The notes: generated by a model from the letters alone, not told the origin. A stretch of DNA of 64,000 bases from Janthinobacterium sp. FW305-129 (GCF_020858115.1 NZ_JACYMM010000002.1:544612-608611), one strand, 5' to 3'; shown: positions 31,536 through 40,834, counted from the first letter of the stretch. Numbers and translations: made by a program.

Positions 31536-33917
31536 TCAGACGCCGTAAGGAATCCACACGTTTTTCACTTGCGACGCATGCGCCAGCACGGCACGGCCGC
31601 CGCTTTGCGCGGCGCTGTACCAGTCACGGCCCTTGGCGCCGCCGACCCAGGTGCGTTTCAGGGTGCCGGCCGACAGGCGCTCGACTTCCGCGCAGCCTTC
31701 GCCGGAACCGTCATGGCGCCAGACGGCGTCGATGTCGGCGTGCGTGGCCAGGGTCCGTGCCAGTTCATCGGCGTTGCCGCTGATGATGTTGACGACGCCG
31801 CCCGGCAGGTCGGACGTGTCGAACACCTGGTACAGGTCCAGCGCGGAGAGCGGATGCGCTTCCGACGGCACCACCACCACGCGGTTGCCCAGCGCGATGG
31901 CCGGCGCCACCAGCGAAATGAAGCCCAGCAAAGGCGCTTCATTCGGGCAGACGATGCCGATCACGCCGACCGCTTCGTTGAGCGCCACGGTGATGCCCTT
32001 GGTTGGCGGCTGGTGCGCCAGGCCGTCGTACTTGTCGGCCCAGGCGGCGTAGTAGAACAGGCGTTCGATCGATGCCTGCACTTCCTTCTCCGGATTTTTA
32101 CTGCCCGTCATGGCAGCGATGCGGGCGGCGAATTCGTCGGCGCGCGCAGCCAGGTTTTCGGCGATGTAGTACAGCACTTGCGCGCGGTTGTGCGCCGTGG
32201 CGCTGGTCCAGCCGGACGCCTTATGGGCCGCTTCGACGGCGTTGCGGATGTCCTTGCGGCTGCCCACGCCCACTTCGGCCAGCAGGGTGCCGTTGGCACC
32301 GAACACGGGCACGCTGTAGGCGCTGTCAGGGCGCGCCTGCTTGCCGCCGATGTACATCTTGGCCGTGCGGTCGATTGCGAACGGGTCGGCTGCCGCCGGC
32401 TTCGCATTGGTCTTGGCTTTCGCTTCCACCACCGGCAAGGCCGGACGTGCATCTTCGGCCAGGGCCGTCATGTATTCCAGCATGCCTTCGCGGCCGCCTT
32501 CACGGCCGAAGCCCGATTCGCGGTAGCCGCCGAAGCCGCAGGCCGCGTCGAACTGGTTGGCGCTGTTGATCCATACCACGCCGGCCTTGATGGCGGGCGC
32601 GATATCGAGGGCCAGACTGATCGACTCGGTCCACACGCTGGCGGCCAGGCCGTACACCGTGTTGTTCGCCAGCTGCACCGCTTCAGGCGGCGTGCGGAAG
32701 CTCATGGCCACCAGCACGGGGCCGAAGATTTCAGCCTGTGCCACGGCGGCCGAGGTCGACGCGCCCGTGATCAGGGTCGGCGGGAACCACGAGCCGTCAG
32801 CCGGCAGTTCGCACGCGGGTTGCCACACGTCGCAGCCTTCGGCGCGGGCCGAATCGACGAGCGCGGCGATGCGCTGGCGCTGCACGGGGTCGACCAGCGC
32901 GCCCACGTCCATCGATTTGTCCAGGGGCGAGCCGAGGCGCAGGTTTTCCATGCGGGCGCGCACCTTGTTCAGGAAGCGCTCCTGGACCGATTCCTGCACC
33001 AGCAGGCGCGAGCCGGCGCAGCACACTTGTCCCTGGTTGAACCAGATCGAATCGACCAGGCCTTCCACGGCGCCGTCCAGGTCCGCGTCTTCGAAGACGA
33101 TGAACGGCGACTTGCCGCCCAGTTCCAGCGACAGCTTCTTGCCGCTGCCGGCCGTCGCTTCGCGGATCAAACGGCCCACTTCGGTGGAACCCGTAAACGC
33201 GATCTTGTCGACGCCAGGATGGTTGACGATGGCCGAACCCACTCTGCCGTCGCCCGTGACGATGTTGACCACGCCGGCCGGCACGCCCGCCTGCACGCAC
33301 AATTCGGCGAACAGCATGGCGGTCAGCGACGTGAATTCGGCCGGCTTGAAGACGACCGTGTTACCGGCCGCCAGGGCCGGAGCGATTTTCCACGACAGCA
33401 TCAGCAGGGGGAAATTCCACGGCACGATCTGGCCCACCACGCCCACGGCGCGGTAGTCGGCGAATTCTTCCGACTGCAGCTGCGCCCAGCCGGCGTGATG
33501 GTAGAAATGGCGCGCGGCCAGCGGCAGGTCGATATCGCGCGTTTCGCGGATGGTCTTGCCGTTGTCCAGGGTTTCGAGCACGGCGAACAGGCGCGAATGC
33601 CTTTGCAGCAGACGGGCCAGCGCGTACATGACCTTCGCGCGGCCATGGCCGCCCATGCCCTGCCATACGGGCAGCGCGCGGCGCGCCGCTTCCACGGCGC
33701 GTTCCACGTCCGCGTCGGTGGCTTGCGTCAGTTCCGCCAGTTGCTCGCCGTCGGCAGGATTGGTCGAGGCGAACAGCTCGGCCGGCTCGCTCCAGGCATT
33801 GTCGATGAACAGGCCGAATGTGCGCTGGTGGCCATCGAGCCACGCTTGCGCTTCTTTTTGACTTTCGGGAGCAGGGCCGTAGTCCATAGTAGTGAGAATC
33901 TCGTTAATTGTTGGCAT
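31536..33917 (-). CDS. double-domain aldehyde dehydrogenase of the deo operon
   Basis: A 793-residue protein. Residues 1-500 form a full NAD aldehyde dehydrogenase: PWNFPLLMLSWK (166-177), FTGSTEVGR, the general base in LELGGKSPF (E265) and the nucleophile in FNQGQVCCAGSR (C299/C300). Residues from about 515 to the end form a second, shortened ALDH-like domain (GVIGIVCPNEAPLLGF, VVVVPSEAHPLSA, GGVVNIISG) that lacks both the ELGGK Glu and the catalytic Cys. The gene sits between deoC and deoA, so the likely substrate is acetaldehyde from deoxyribose-5-phosphate. The second domain probably serves structure or assembly. It starts 13 bases after deoC. Confidence 0.88.
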   Translation of the reverse strand: MPTINEILTTMDYGPAPESQKEAQAWLDGHQRTFGLFIDNAWSEPAELFASTNPADGEQLAELTQATDADVERAVEAARRALPVWQGMGGHGRAKVMYALARLLQRHSRLFAVLETLDNGKTIRETRDIDLPLAARHFYHHAGWAQLQSEEFADYRAVGVVGQIVPWNFPLLMLSWKIAPALAAGNTVVFKPAEFTSLTAMLFAELCVQAGVPAGVVNIVTGDGRVGSAIVNHPGVDKIAFTGSTEVGRLIREATAGSGKKLSLELGGKSPFIVFEDADLDGAVEGLVDSIWFNQGQVCCAGSRLLVQESVQERFLNKVRARMENLRLGSPLDKSMDVGALVDPVQRQRIAALVDSARAEGCDVWQPACELPADGSWFPPTLITGASTSAAVAQAEIFGPVLVAMSFRTPPEAVQLANNTVYGLAASVWTESISLALDIAPAIKAGVVWINSANQFDAACGFGGYRESGFGREGGREGMLEYMTALAEDARPALPVVEAKAKTNAKPAAADPFAIDRTAKMYIGGKQARPDSAYSVPVFGANGTLLAEVGVGSRKDIRNAVEAAHKASGWTSATAHNRAQVLYYIAENLAARADEFAARIAAMTGSKNPEKEVQASIERLFYYAAWADKYDGLAHQPPTKGITVALNEAVGVIGIVCPNEAPLLGFISLVAPAIALGNRVVVVPSEAHPLSALDLYQVFDTSDLPGGVVNIISGNADELARTLATHADIDAVWRHDGSGEGCAEVERLSAGTLKRTWVGGAKGRDWYSAAQSGGRAVLAHASQVKNVWIPYGV

Positions 33918-33929
33918 GACGATTGTTCT

Positions 33930-34889
33930 TTAAGGTTGTGCGTGACGATGATTGGCCGAGTAGCTGCCGGTGACGTAGTGCTCGAGCTGGCGCTCGATGT
34001 CGGTCAGCAGGCTGGAAGCGCCGAGGCGGAACAGGTGCGGCTGCAGCCATTCGTTGCCCAGTTCTTCCTTCATCAGGGTCAGGAACTGCAGCGCGCTCTT
34101 GGCCGAACTGACGCCGCCGGCCGGCTTGAAGCCCACCTTGAAACCCGTCTGTTCATAGTATTCGCGCACCGTGCGCACCATCGTCAGGGCCACGGGAATG
34201 GTGGCGTTGACGCTTTCCTTGCCGGTGGACGTCTTGATGAAATCGGCGCCGGCCATCATGCAGACCCACGACGCCTTGGCCACGTTTTCCATGGTCAGCA
34301 AGTCGCCCGTGGCGAGAATCGCCTTCACGTGCGCTTCGCCGCACGCCTTGCGGTAAGCCAGCATTTCGTCGTACAGCACTTGCCAGTTGCCGTTCAGGAC
34401 GTGCTGGCGCGTGATGACGATATCGATTTCCGAAGCGCCTGCGGCGACCGACAGTTCGATCTCGCGCAGCTTCGTTTCCATGTTCGTCAGGCCGGCCGGG
34501 AAGGCGGTCGACACGGCGGCGATAGGCAAGCGGCCCTGGATGACGTTCACGGCCGGGGCAATCATCTCGTGGTACACGCACACGGCGCCGGTGCTCAGCT
34601 GCGTCAGGCCCAGCGCATCCATCAGGTCGGCGCGCAGCGGACGCATGGCCTTCATGCACAGGCGCTCCACGCGGCCCGGCGTATCGTCGCCGCCCAGGGT
34701 GGTCAGGTCGATCATCTGGATGGCTTTCACCAGCCAGGCGGCCTGGTATTCCTTTTTCACGGTACGGCGGTTCGCCAGGCTGGCCGCGCGGCGGTCCGTC
34801 GCGGCGCGGTTGACGCGGATCTGGTTGATCCAGCCCAGGTCGAGGCCGACGGCCTCGTTACGCTTGAATTCGGGGTGCATGAGTGTCAT
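33930..34889 (-). CDS. deoC: deoxyribose-phosphate aldolase, long (human DERA-like) form
   Basis: A 319-residue aldolase with the Schiff-base Lys loop FIKTSTGKE, a second Lys in VKAILATGDL, and GFKPAGGVSSAK. It is about 60 residues longer than E. coli DeoC. From memory it shares long stretches with human DERA (LYDE..RKACGEAH, KEELGNEWL, DIERQ, HVTG-like end). It cleaves 2-deoxyribose-5-phosphate to glyceraldehyde-3-phosphate and acetaldehyde. Its ATG overlaps the deoB stop (ATGA), and the aldehyde dehydrogenase follows at once. Confidence 0.94.
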   Translation of the reverse strand: MTLMHPEFKRNEAVGLDLGWINQIRVNRAATDRRAASLANRRTVKKEYQAAWLVKAIQMIDLTTLGGDDTPGRVERLCMKAMRPLRADLMDALGLTQLSTGAVCVYHEMIAPAVNVIQGRLPIAAVSTAFPAGLTNMETKLREIELSVAAGASEIDIVITRQHVLNGNWQVLYDEMLAYRKACGEAHVKAILATGDLLTMENVAKASWVCMMAGADFIKTSTGKESVNATIPVALTMVRTVREYYEQTGFKVGFKPAGGVSSAKSALQFLTLMKEELGNEWLQPHLFRLGASSLLTDIERQLEHYVTGSYSANHRHAQP

Positions 34890-36079
34890 AACAAGCTGGT
34901 TCCATTAGCAAGTGGTGGTACGCCAAGGTGCTTGGCGAGGGTTTGGCCAATATCGGAGAACGTCTCGGAAATACCCAGTGCGCGCGGGGCGACGCCGGGA
35001 CCGAAGAAGATCATCGGAATGTGTTCGCGGGTGTGGTCGGAGCCGTGCCAGGTGGGGTCGCAGCCATGGTCGGCGGTGATCACGACCAGGTCGCCTTCCT
35101 TCAGCTTAGCCATGAATTCCGGCAGGCGCGCATCCATTTCGCGCAGCGCGTCGGCATAGCCCTCGACGTTGCGGCGGTGGCCGAAAGCCTGGTCGAAATC
35201 GACGAAGTTCACGAAAGTGAGCGACTTGTCCTGCACTTCATCGGCCGTCTTCAGCAGCGCTTCGAACAGCGCCATGTTGTCGACGCCCTTCACGACTCTG
35301 GAAATACCCTGGGTGGCGAAAATGTCGCTGATCTTGCCCAGGCCGACGACTTCGCCGCCCGCATCCTTCACGTGGTCGAGCAGGGTCTTGCTTGGCGGCG
35401 CCACCGCATAGTCGTGGCGGTTGGAAGTGCGCGTGTAGTTGCCGTTGCTGCCCGTGAACGGACGGGCGATGACGCGGCCGATGTTGTACGGTTCGACCAG
35501 CTTGAAGGCCATTTCGCACACTTTGTACAGGCGCTCGAGGCCGAACGATTCTTCGTGCGCGGCGATCTGCATCACCGAGTCGCCCGACGTGTAGATAATC
35601 AGCTTGCCGGTGGCGACGTGCTCGTCGCCATGCTTGTTGATGATGTCCGTGCCCGAGGCATGGCAATCGCCGAGGAAGCCCGGCACGCCGGACAGGGCTT
35701 TCAGTTTGTCGGTCAGGTCGGCCGGGAACGATGGCGTGGTGCGGGGAAAATATCCCCAGTCGAATTCGACGGGCACGCCGGCGATTTCCCAGTGGCCGCT
35801 CTGCGTGTCCTTGCCGGTGGAGCGCTCGCGCGCCGCGCCGTAGGCGCCGGTGAAGCCGTCGCGCTGGTCGAAGCCCGTGGCCCATTCGCCGCTGGCCAGG
35901 TGCGCCGCGGCGCCCAGCCCCAGGCGTTCCATGTTCGGGAGTTTCAAGGTCTTGCCGCTTTTGGCGACAGTGCTGGCAATGTGGCCAAAGGTATTGGCAC
36001 CTGCGTCGCCATACTTGGCGGCGTCTGGCGTCGCGCCAAGGCCGAAGGAATCAAGCAGGAGGATAAATGCGCGTGACAT
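34886..36079 (-). CDS. deoB: phosphopentomutase
   Basis: A 397-residue alkaline-phosphatase-fold mutase. It shows the N-terminal LLDSFGLGATPDA metal motif, STGKDTQSGHWE with the phosphorylated Thr near residue 85, and VVITADHGCDPTW with metal ligands near the end. It moves phosphate between C1 and C5 of ribose and deoxyribose, linking the phosphorylases (PNP, DeoA) to DeoC. It is second in the leftward deo group, 118 bases after the PNP gene, and is coupled to deoC. Confidence 0.95.
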   Translation of the reverse strand: MSRAFILLLDSFGLGATPDAAKYGDAGANTFGHIASTVAKSGKTLKLPNMERLGLGAAAHLASGEWATGFDQRDGFTGAYGAARERSTGKDTQSGHWEIAGVPVEFDWGYFPRTTPSFPADLTDKLKALSGVPGFLGDCHASGTDIINKHGDEHVATGKLIIYTSGDSVMQIAAHEESFGLERLYKVCEMAFKLVEPYNIGRVIARPFTGSNGNYTRTSNRHDYAVAPPSKTLLDHVKDAGGEVVGLGKISDIFATQGISRVVKGVDNMALFEALLKTADEVQDKSLTFVNFVDFDQAFGHRRNVEGYADALREMDARLPEFMAKLKEGDLVVITADHGCDPTWHGSDHTREHIPMIFFGPGVAPRALGISETFSDIGQTLAKHLGVPPLANGTSLL

Positions 36080-36197
36080 GATAAGGCTCGCTTTATGGAT
36101 TGATGCGGGGTGATGCGAACAGTGTAGGCCGGATTTCCCCGGCCTGCCGCGCGGCAGCGCCGGTGGCCGGCGCGCCGCTACTGCGTAAAAAAAGTGC

Positions 36198-37037
36198 TTA
36201 GGCTTGCGGCTTTTCAGCTACTTTGGAGAGGAAGGCCAGAATCAGCTTGACCAGGTCTTTTGCGCCGATGGCCGCGTATTTCAGGGTTTGCTCGTGCGAC
36301 AGGGCGAATGGCGACATGCCTTCGGCCAGGTTGGTGATGACGGACACGCCCACCACTTTCAGGTCGCAATGGCGGGCCGAGACCACTTCCGGCACCACGG
36401 ACATGCCGACCGTATCGGCGCCCAGGCGGGCCATCATGCGGATTTCGGCGGCCGTCTCGAAGTTCGGGCCTGGGTAGGCGACGAACACGCCTTCGTGCAG
36501 GGTGATGCCATTCGAGGCAGCCGTGTCCGCGACCAGCTTGCGCAGGTCCGCATCGTAGGCATTGGCCATGCTGAAGAAGCGCGGGCCGAAGCGGTCGTCG
36601 TTCGGGCCGACCATCGGCGTACCCGGCAGCAGGTTGATATGGTCGCTGATGGCGACCAGGCTGCCGGCGTCCACTTCAGGGCGCAGGGAACCGGCGGCGT
36701 TGGTGACGAACAGCATTTCGCAGCCCAGCAGTTTCAGGGTGCGGATGGCGCTCGTCATCACGCCCATGCCATAGCCTTCATAGAAGTGGCCACGGCCCTT
36801 CATGCAGACGACGGCGACGCCCGACAGGGTACCGACCACCAGTTCGCCCGCATGGCCGTGCACGGTGCTGATCGGGAAGCCTGGCAATTCGTCAAAGCTG
36901 ATGCTGACGGCGTCCGTCATCTGCTCGGCCAACACACCCAGGCCGGAGCCGAGGATCATCGCCACGCGCGGCTTGAAATTTTCAGGAGCGCGGGCACGGA
37001 TGATTTCGGCGGCGTGGAAAGGGGCGTTGTTCGACAT
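36198..37037 (-). CDS. purine-nucleoside phosphorylase (trimeric PunA type)
   Basis: A 279-residue trimeric PNP with MILGSGLGVLAEQM (phosphate loop), VCMKGRGHFYEGY, VTNAAGSLRPEV and SDHINLLPGTP. It splits purine (deoxy)nucleosides to base and (deoxy)ribose-1-phosphate. I chose the ATG at 37037, which has AGAGGA just upstream; the longer frame adds 45 residues that do not fit the family. It is the first gene of the leftward deo group. The product bases feed GuaD and Xdh elsewhere in the window. Confidence 0.92.
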   Translation of the reverse strand: MSNNAPFHAAEIIRARAPENFKPRVAMILGSGLGVLAEQMTDAVSISFDELPGFPISTVHGHAGELVVGTLSGVAVVCMKGRGHFYEGYGMGVMTSAIRTLKLLGCEMLFVTNAAGSLRPEVDAGSLVAISDHINLLPGTPMVGPNDDRFGPRFFSMANAYDADLRKLVADTAASNGITLHEGVFVAYPGPNFETAAEIRMMARLGADTVGMSVVPEVVSARHCDLKVVGVSVITNLAEGMSPFALSHEQTLKYAAIGAKDLVKLILAFLSKVAEKPQA

Positions 37038-37380
37038 GGTTATCCTCTGATTGACTAATGATGATGGTTGCTGCCTGCGCAGCCGCGCCCGGTGAGGGGC
37101 TGCGGCCCAGGTATCGGGTTTGTATGGTGTTACAGGTATATCGAAATGCGTATTGTCTCTATTTGCCGCCACTATGCATCAAACGGAATATGTATGGCAA
37201 ATACCATTTTTCTTACCAATTTATACAATTTAAATATAAATCGCCGATATTATAGTCCAGGCAAGCGTTCGTCCGCCAGCAGCGGCCACGCCCCGGCAAT
37301 GCCCCGGAAATGCATGCATACAAGCTCCATACGAACACGTTTCGCGCACCTTTGAGACGAACTTGACACTGCAAAGACAA
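37038..37380. other. 343-base divergent regulatory gap between PNP and psuK
   Basis: No gene is supported here. The middle (37150-37260) is AT-rich and should hold the promoters of the leftward PNP-deo group and the rightward psuK-psuG pair. A TATAAT-like -10 reads leftward at 37249-37254, but no good -35 accompanies it. It contains the 23-base palindrome at 37219-37241. Confidence 0.6.
37219..37241. promoter_or_regulatory. ATTTATA-N9-TATAAAT palindrome, copy 1
   Basis: Perfect seven-base arms ATTTATA and TATAAAT around nine bases (CAATTTAAA). It lies 181 bases before PNP and 140 bases before psuK. The same arms and spacing recur at 40518-40540 and 54225-54247. The spacing includes a T-N11-A core as LysR-type regulators use. 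Confidence 0.6.
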
Positions 37381-37407
37381 ATGTTTACAGTTTCGGACAA
37401 ATGTTTA
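37376..37407. promoter_or_regulatory. direct repeat GACAAATGTTTA x2 at psuK start
   Basis: The 12-mer occurs at 37376-37387 and 37396-37407, exactly 20 bases apart, or about two helix turns. The first copy overlaps the proposed psuK ATG. PsuK carries its own helix-turn-helix, so this may be its operator. If so, the real start could be the GTG at 37426. Confidence 0.45.
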
Positions 37408-38583
37408 ATCCTTCAGCGAAAACCTGTGACCGATACCAATAAAAAAGACCAGCTGTACACGCTGATCCGCAACAACCCCTTCATCTCGCAGCAAGACCTG
37501 GCGAGCGAACTGGGCTTGTCGCGCTCGGCCGTCGCCGGCCACATCGCCGGGCTGATCCGCGAGCGGCGCCTGCTGGGACGCGCCTACGTGCTGCCCGACA
37601 GCCGCCCCGTGCTGTGCATAGGCGCCGCCAACCTCGACCGCAAGATGCGCACGCTGGCCACCCTGCAGATGGGCACCTCGAATCCCGTGCGCTCGGAAGA
37701 AGTGTTTGGCGGCGTGGGCCGCAACATCGCGGAAAACCTGGCCCGATTGTCGATCCCCGTCGCCCTGCTGACGGCGCTGGGCGACGATGCGGCCGGCCAC
37801 GCGCTGCAGACGCACGCGGAAGACGCGGGCATCGATATGCGCGGCAGCCTGCATTTAAGCAACACCAGCAGCGGCACCTATACGGCCGTGCTCGATGAAC
37901 ATGGCGAAATGCTGCTGGCGATGGCCAACATGCAACTGTATGAACAGCTGACGCCCGCCTTTTTGCACAGCCGCCAGCCGCAGCGCGCCGCCGCCGCCCT
38001 CACCGTCTGCGACCTGAACCTGGGCCACGACAGCGTGCAGGCACTGCTGGCCGATGCGCGCCAGGATGCTGCCCGCGCGACGCCGCTGGTCATCGTCGCC
38101 GTCTCGCAGCCGAAGATGGCGCACCTGCCGCAAGACCTGACGGGCTTGCACTTGCTGATCCTCAACCGGGGCGAACTGGAAACGCGCGTGGCGCGGGCCT
38201 TGCCAACGGCGTTTGAGGTGCGCGCCGCCTGCCGCGAAGTGCAGCGCCAGGGCGCGCGCCAGGTGATCGTCACCTGCGGCGGCGAAGGCGTGTATTTCAC
38301 CGATGGCGACAGCCTGGACGCGCCCATCGTCCACCTGGCCGCGCGCGAAGTGGACGCCGTCGACGTGACGGGCGCCGGCGACGCGTTTTCCGCCGCCGTC
38401 TGCTGGTCGCTCTACCACGACAGCAGCGATTTGAAACTGGCATGCCGGCGCGGCCTGAAGCTGGCCGCCATGACACTGGAATCCGACGCCACCGTCTCGC
38501 CACTGATCTCGGCCGGCGCCCTCGACGACATCGACGACGCCGATCTGGCGCCGCCTCCCCCTACCCTCTTTCAACAGGATTGA
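37381..38583 (+). CDS. psuK: pseudouridine kinase with N-terminal winged helix (PfkB family)
   Basis: About 400 residues. An N-terminal winged helix-turn-helix (QLYTLIRNNPFISQQDLASELGLSRS, GLIRERRLLGRAYVL) is followed by a PfkB sugar-kinase domain beginning VLCIGAANLDRKM. The domain ends with the ATP/anion motif DVTGAGDAFSAAV. Coupling to psuG three bases downstream identifies it as the kinase that makes pseudouridine-5'-phosphate. The helix-turn-helix suggests the kinase also regulates transcription. Start choice is open: ATG 37381 has only a weak ribosome site, and TTG 37363 or GTG 37426 are alternatives. Confidence 0.85.
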   Translation: MFTVSDKCLILQRKPVTDTNKKDQLYTLIRNNPFISQQDLASELGLSRSAVAGHIAGLIRERRLLGRAYVLPDSRPVLCIGAANLDRKMRTLATLQMGTSNPVRSEEVFGGVGRNIAENLARLSIPVALLTALGDDAAGHALQTHAEDAGIDMRGSLHLSNTSSGTYTAVLDEHGEMLLAMANMQLYEQLTPAFLHSRQPQRAAAALTVCDLNLGHDSVQALLADARQDAARATPLVIVAVSQPKMAHLPQDLTGLHLLILNRGELETRVARALPTAFEVRAACREVQRQGARQVIVTCGGEGVYFTDGDSLDAPIVHLAAREVDAVDVTGAGDAFSAAVCWSLYHDSSDLKLACRRGLKLAAMTLESDATVSPLISAGALDDIDDADLAPPPPTLFQQD

Positions 38584-38586
38584 CAC

Positions 38587-39516
38587 ATGACGCAATTGAA
38601 TAACTTCCTCTCGTTCTCGCAAGAAGTCCTCGACGCGCGCGCCGCCGGCAAGGCCATCGTGGCGCTGGAATCGACCATCATTTCGCACGGCATGCCGTAT
38701 CCTCAAAACGTGGAAATGGCGCGCGAAGTGGAACAGATCATCCGCGACGGCGGCGCCGTGCCGGCCACCATCGCCATCATCGACGGCAAGATCTGCGTGG
38801 GCCTGTCGCCGGAACAGCTGGAATTGCTGGGCACCTCGCCCGACGCTATGAAAGTCAGCCGCCGCGACCTGCCATTCGTCCTGTCGCAGCGCAAACTGGG
38901 CGCCACCACCGTGGCCGCCACCATGATCTGCGCGGAACTGGCCGGCATCACCGTGTTCGTCACGGGCGGCATCGGCGGCGTGCACCGCGGCGCGGAAACC
39001 AGCTTCGACATTTCCGCCGACTTGCAGGAACTGGCGCAAACGTCGGTCGCCGTCGTCTGCGCGGGCGTCAAATCCATCCTCGACATCGGCCTGACCCTGG
39101 AATACCTGGAAACCCATGGCGTGCCCGTCATCAGCGTGGGCCAGGAAGGTTTTCCCGCCTTCTTCACGCGCGAAAGCGGCTTCAAGGCCGATTTCCGCCT
39201 CGACACGGCCGCCGAGCAGGCCGCCTTCATCGGCACCAAGTGGCAGCTGGGCTTGAAAGGCGGCGTGATCGTCAGCAACCCCGTGCCCGCCGCGCAAGCG
39301 ATGCCGAAGGAAGAAATCGATGCGATCACCACGCAAGCGCTGCAGGAAGCGGACGCGGGCGGCGTGAAGGGCAAGCAAGTCACGCCTTTCCTGTTGTCGC
39401 GCATCAAGCAACTGACGGATGGCCGCAGCCTGGCGACGAATATCGCCCTGGTCAAGCACAATGCGCAAGTCGGCACCGCGCTGGCCATTGCCATGCAGGC
39501 TGTCGTGGCACGATAA
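38587..39516 (+). CDS. psuG: pseudouridine-5'-phosphate glycosidase
   Basis: A 309-residue enzyme with the family's [18 protein letters not shown] start (about residue 22), [29 protein letters not shown] and [11 protein letters not shown]. It breaks the C-C glycosidic bond of pseudouridine-5'-phosphate to uracil and ribose-5-phosphate. This salvages the modified base from RNA and sends uracil to the Pre pathway. It is three bases downstream of psuK in a two-gene operon. Confidence 0.95.
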   Translation: MTQLNNFLSFSQEVLDARAAGKAIVALESTIISHGMPYPQNVEMAREVEQIIRDGGAVPATIAIIDGKICVGLSPEQLELLGTSPDAMKVSRRDLPFVLSQRKLGATTVAATMICAELAGITVFVTGGIGGVHRGAETSFDISADLQELAQTSVAVVCAGVKSILDIGLTLEYLETHGVPVISVGQEGFPAFFTRESGFKADFRLDTAAEQAAFIGTKWQLGLKGGVIVSNPVPAAQAMPKEEIDAITTQALQEADAGGVKGKQVTPFLLSRIKQLTDGRSLATNIALVKHNAQVGTALAIAMQAVVAR

Positions 39517-39533
39517 TAGGACTGCCATAAAAA

Positions 39534-39559
39534 AGCGCGCGGCCCTCAGGTTCGCGCGC
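39534..39559 (-). terminator. GC-rich hairpin after psuG, terminator-like in the leftward sense
   Basis: Arms GCGCGCG (39535-39541) and CGCGCGC (39553-39559) enclose an 11-base loop, with a run of A before the left arm. Read leftward this is a hairpin followed by T residues. Read rightward it lacks the T run, so its value as a psuG terminator is uncertain. Confidence 0.35.
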
Positions 39560-39608
39560 CGTTCCCGCGCTTAGGTTCCCGCTTAGTATCAGGTAATGCA
39601 AGGAAAGC

Positions 39609-40511
39609 ATGTCCATCGATCTGAAACAGTTAAAGTATTTTCTTGCCGTTGCCGAGGAGAAAAGCTTCAGCCGCGCCGCCGAGCGCCTGCATATCTCGCA
39701 GCCGCCCCTGAGCCAGCAGATCATGAAACTGGAAAGCGAACTGGGCGTTCGTCTGTTTGCGCGCACCACGCGCACCTTCGAGCTGACCGTGGCGGGCAAG
39801 GCGCTGATGAACGAGGCGGCCGAACTGCTGGCCAAGATGCGCATGACCATCGACACCATCCGCCAGATCGACCGCGGCGAAGTGGGCCGCTTGCGCGTGG
39901 GCATCGTCGGCTCGGCCATGTGGGGCCCCATCCCCAGCCTGCTGGAAGAATTCCAGACCAAATTCCCCCGCGTCACCTGGACCATCCATGAATTCGGTCC
40001 CACGGTGCAATATGAAGCCTTGCGCGCCAAGCAGATCGACGTGGGTTTCTGGCGCGAACCCAAGCTCAATGACGACGACTTGCGCCACGACAACCTGCGC
40101 CAGGAACTGTGCTTCCGCGAAAACGTCTGCGTGGCCGTCAATGAACACCATCCACTGGCGAAAAACACCGCCATCGAGCTGATCGACATCGCCCACGAGC
40201 CGATGCTGACCCTCAACCTCGATAAATCCGCGTTTCCACGCTACCTGGTGCAATGCTGCATCAACGCGGGTTTCGAACCCGTGATCTTCCAGGAAGCGAG
40301 CGAGCCGCAAACCCTGCTGGCCATGGTGGGCGCGGGCCTGGGCGTGACCCTGGTGCCGGAAACGACGAGCCGCATCGGCTGGCCCGGCGTCGTCTTCCTG
40401 CCCATCAAGACGAATCCGCCGTCGGCCAACCTGTACATCAGCTACACGACCCTCGATGACGCTCCCGTCGTGCGGGCTTTCCTGAATATTATCAATCCCC
40501 CATCAGCCTGA
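39609..40511 (+). CDS. LysR-family regulator next to the nucleoside importer
   Basis: A 300-residue LysR protein with a clear N-terminal helix-turn-helix (SFSRAAERLHISQPPLSQQIMKLE) and an effector domain from about residue 92 (GRLRVGIVGSAM). It sits between psuG and the BMP-type nucleoside ABC importer, both rightward. A perfect ATTTATA-N9-TATAAAT palindrome begins seven bases after its stop and a near copy lies just before the importer. It is my first candidate for the protein that binds those sites, but no sequence feature proves this. Confidence 0.88.
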   Translation: MSIDLKQLKYFLAVAEEKSFSRAAERLHISQPPLSQQIMKLESELGVRLFARTTRTFELTVAGKALMNEAAELLAKMRMTIDTIRQIDRGEVGRLRVGIVGSAMWGPIPSLLEEFQTKFPRVTWTIHEFGPTVQYEALRAKQIDVGFWREPKLNDDDLRHDNLRQELCFRENVCVAVNEHHPLAKNTAIELIDIAHEPMLTLNLDKSAFPRYLVQCCINAGFEPVIFQEASEPQTLLAMVGAGLGVTLVPETTSRIGWPGVVFLPIKTNPPSANLYISYTTLDDAPVVRAFLNIINPPSA

Positions 40512-40517
40512 CAGGCC

Positions 40518-40540
40518 ATTTATATGCGCCGCATATAAAT
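40518..40540. promoter_or_regulatory. ATTTATA-N9-TATAAAT palindrome, copy 2
   Basis: Here the symmetry runs through the centre: arms ATTTATATGCG and CGCATATAAAT around a single C. It starts seven bases after the LysR stop and is 350 bases before the importer. It could also fold as an RNA hairpin, but no T run follows. Confidence 0.6.
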
Positions 40541-40834
40541 ACATAAACAAAAACGTATTTGTCATACATATCTGGCATGATGCATAGTGATTCGGACGCC
40601 CATCGCGGCGCCGGTTCCGTGCTTGCCCAGCCCGTCCACTGACGGCGCATCCCAGCCCGCTCCGGCAGCCCCATTCGATGTTGTACCTATAAAAGAGACG
40701 GGGCGCGACTGTTGCATGAGCATCACACTGTCGACATCAAAGCAGTCGAGGCCAGCAATGATCTTGTGCAATACAGTGCAATGTTGATAAGGAATTATCA
40801 CCTCGTGCATCAAAAACAGGCTAAATCGGCCCCA

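Noticed and set aside
31569..35159. Very long rightward open frame (1,196 codons) opposite the aldehyde dehydrogenase and deoC
   Set aside because: It is antisense to two clear enzymes, has low-complexity His/Arg/Gln-rich translation, no ribosome site and no domain. GC-rich third positions remove stops on the opposite strand.
37038..37172. N-terminal extension of PNP by 45 residues
   Set aside because: A good ribosome site precedes the ATG at 37037 and the extension does not fit the family.
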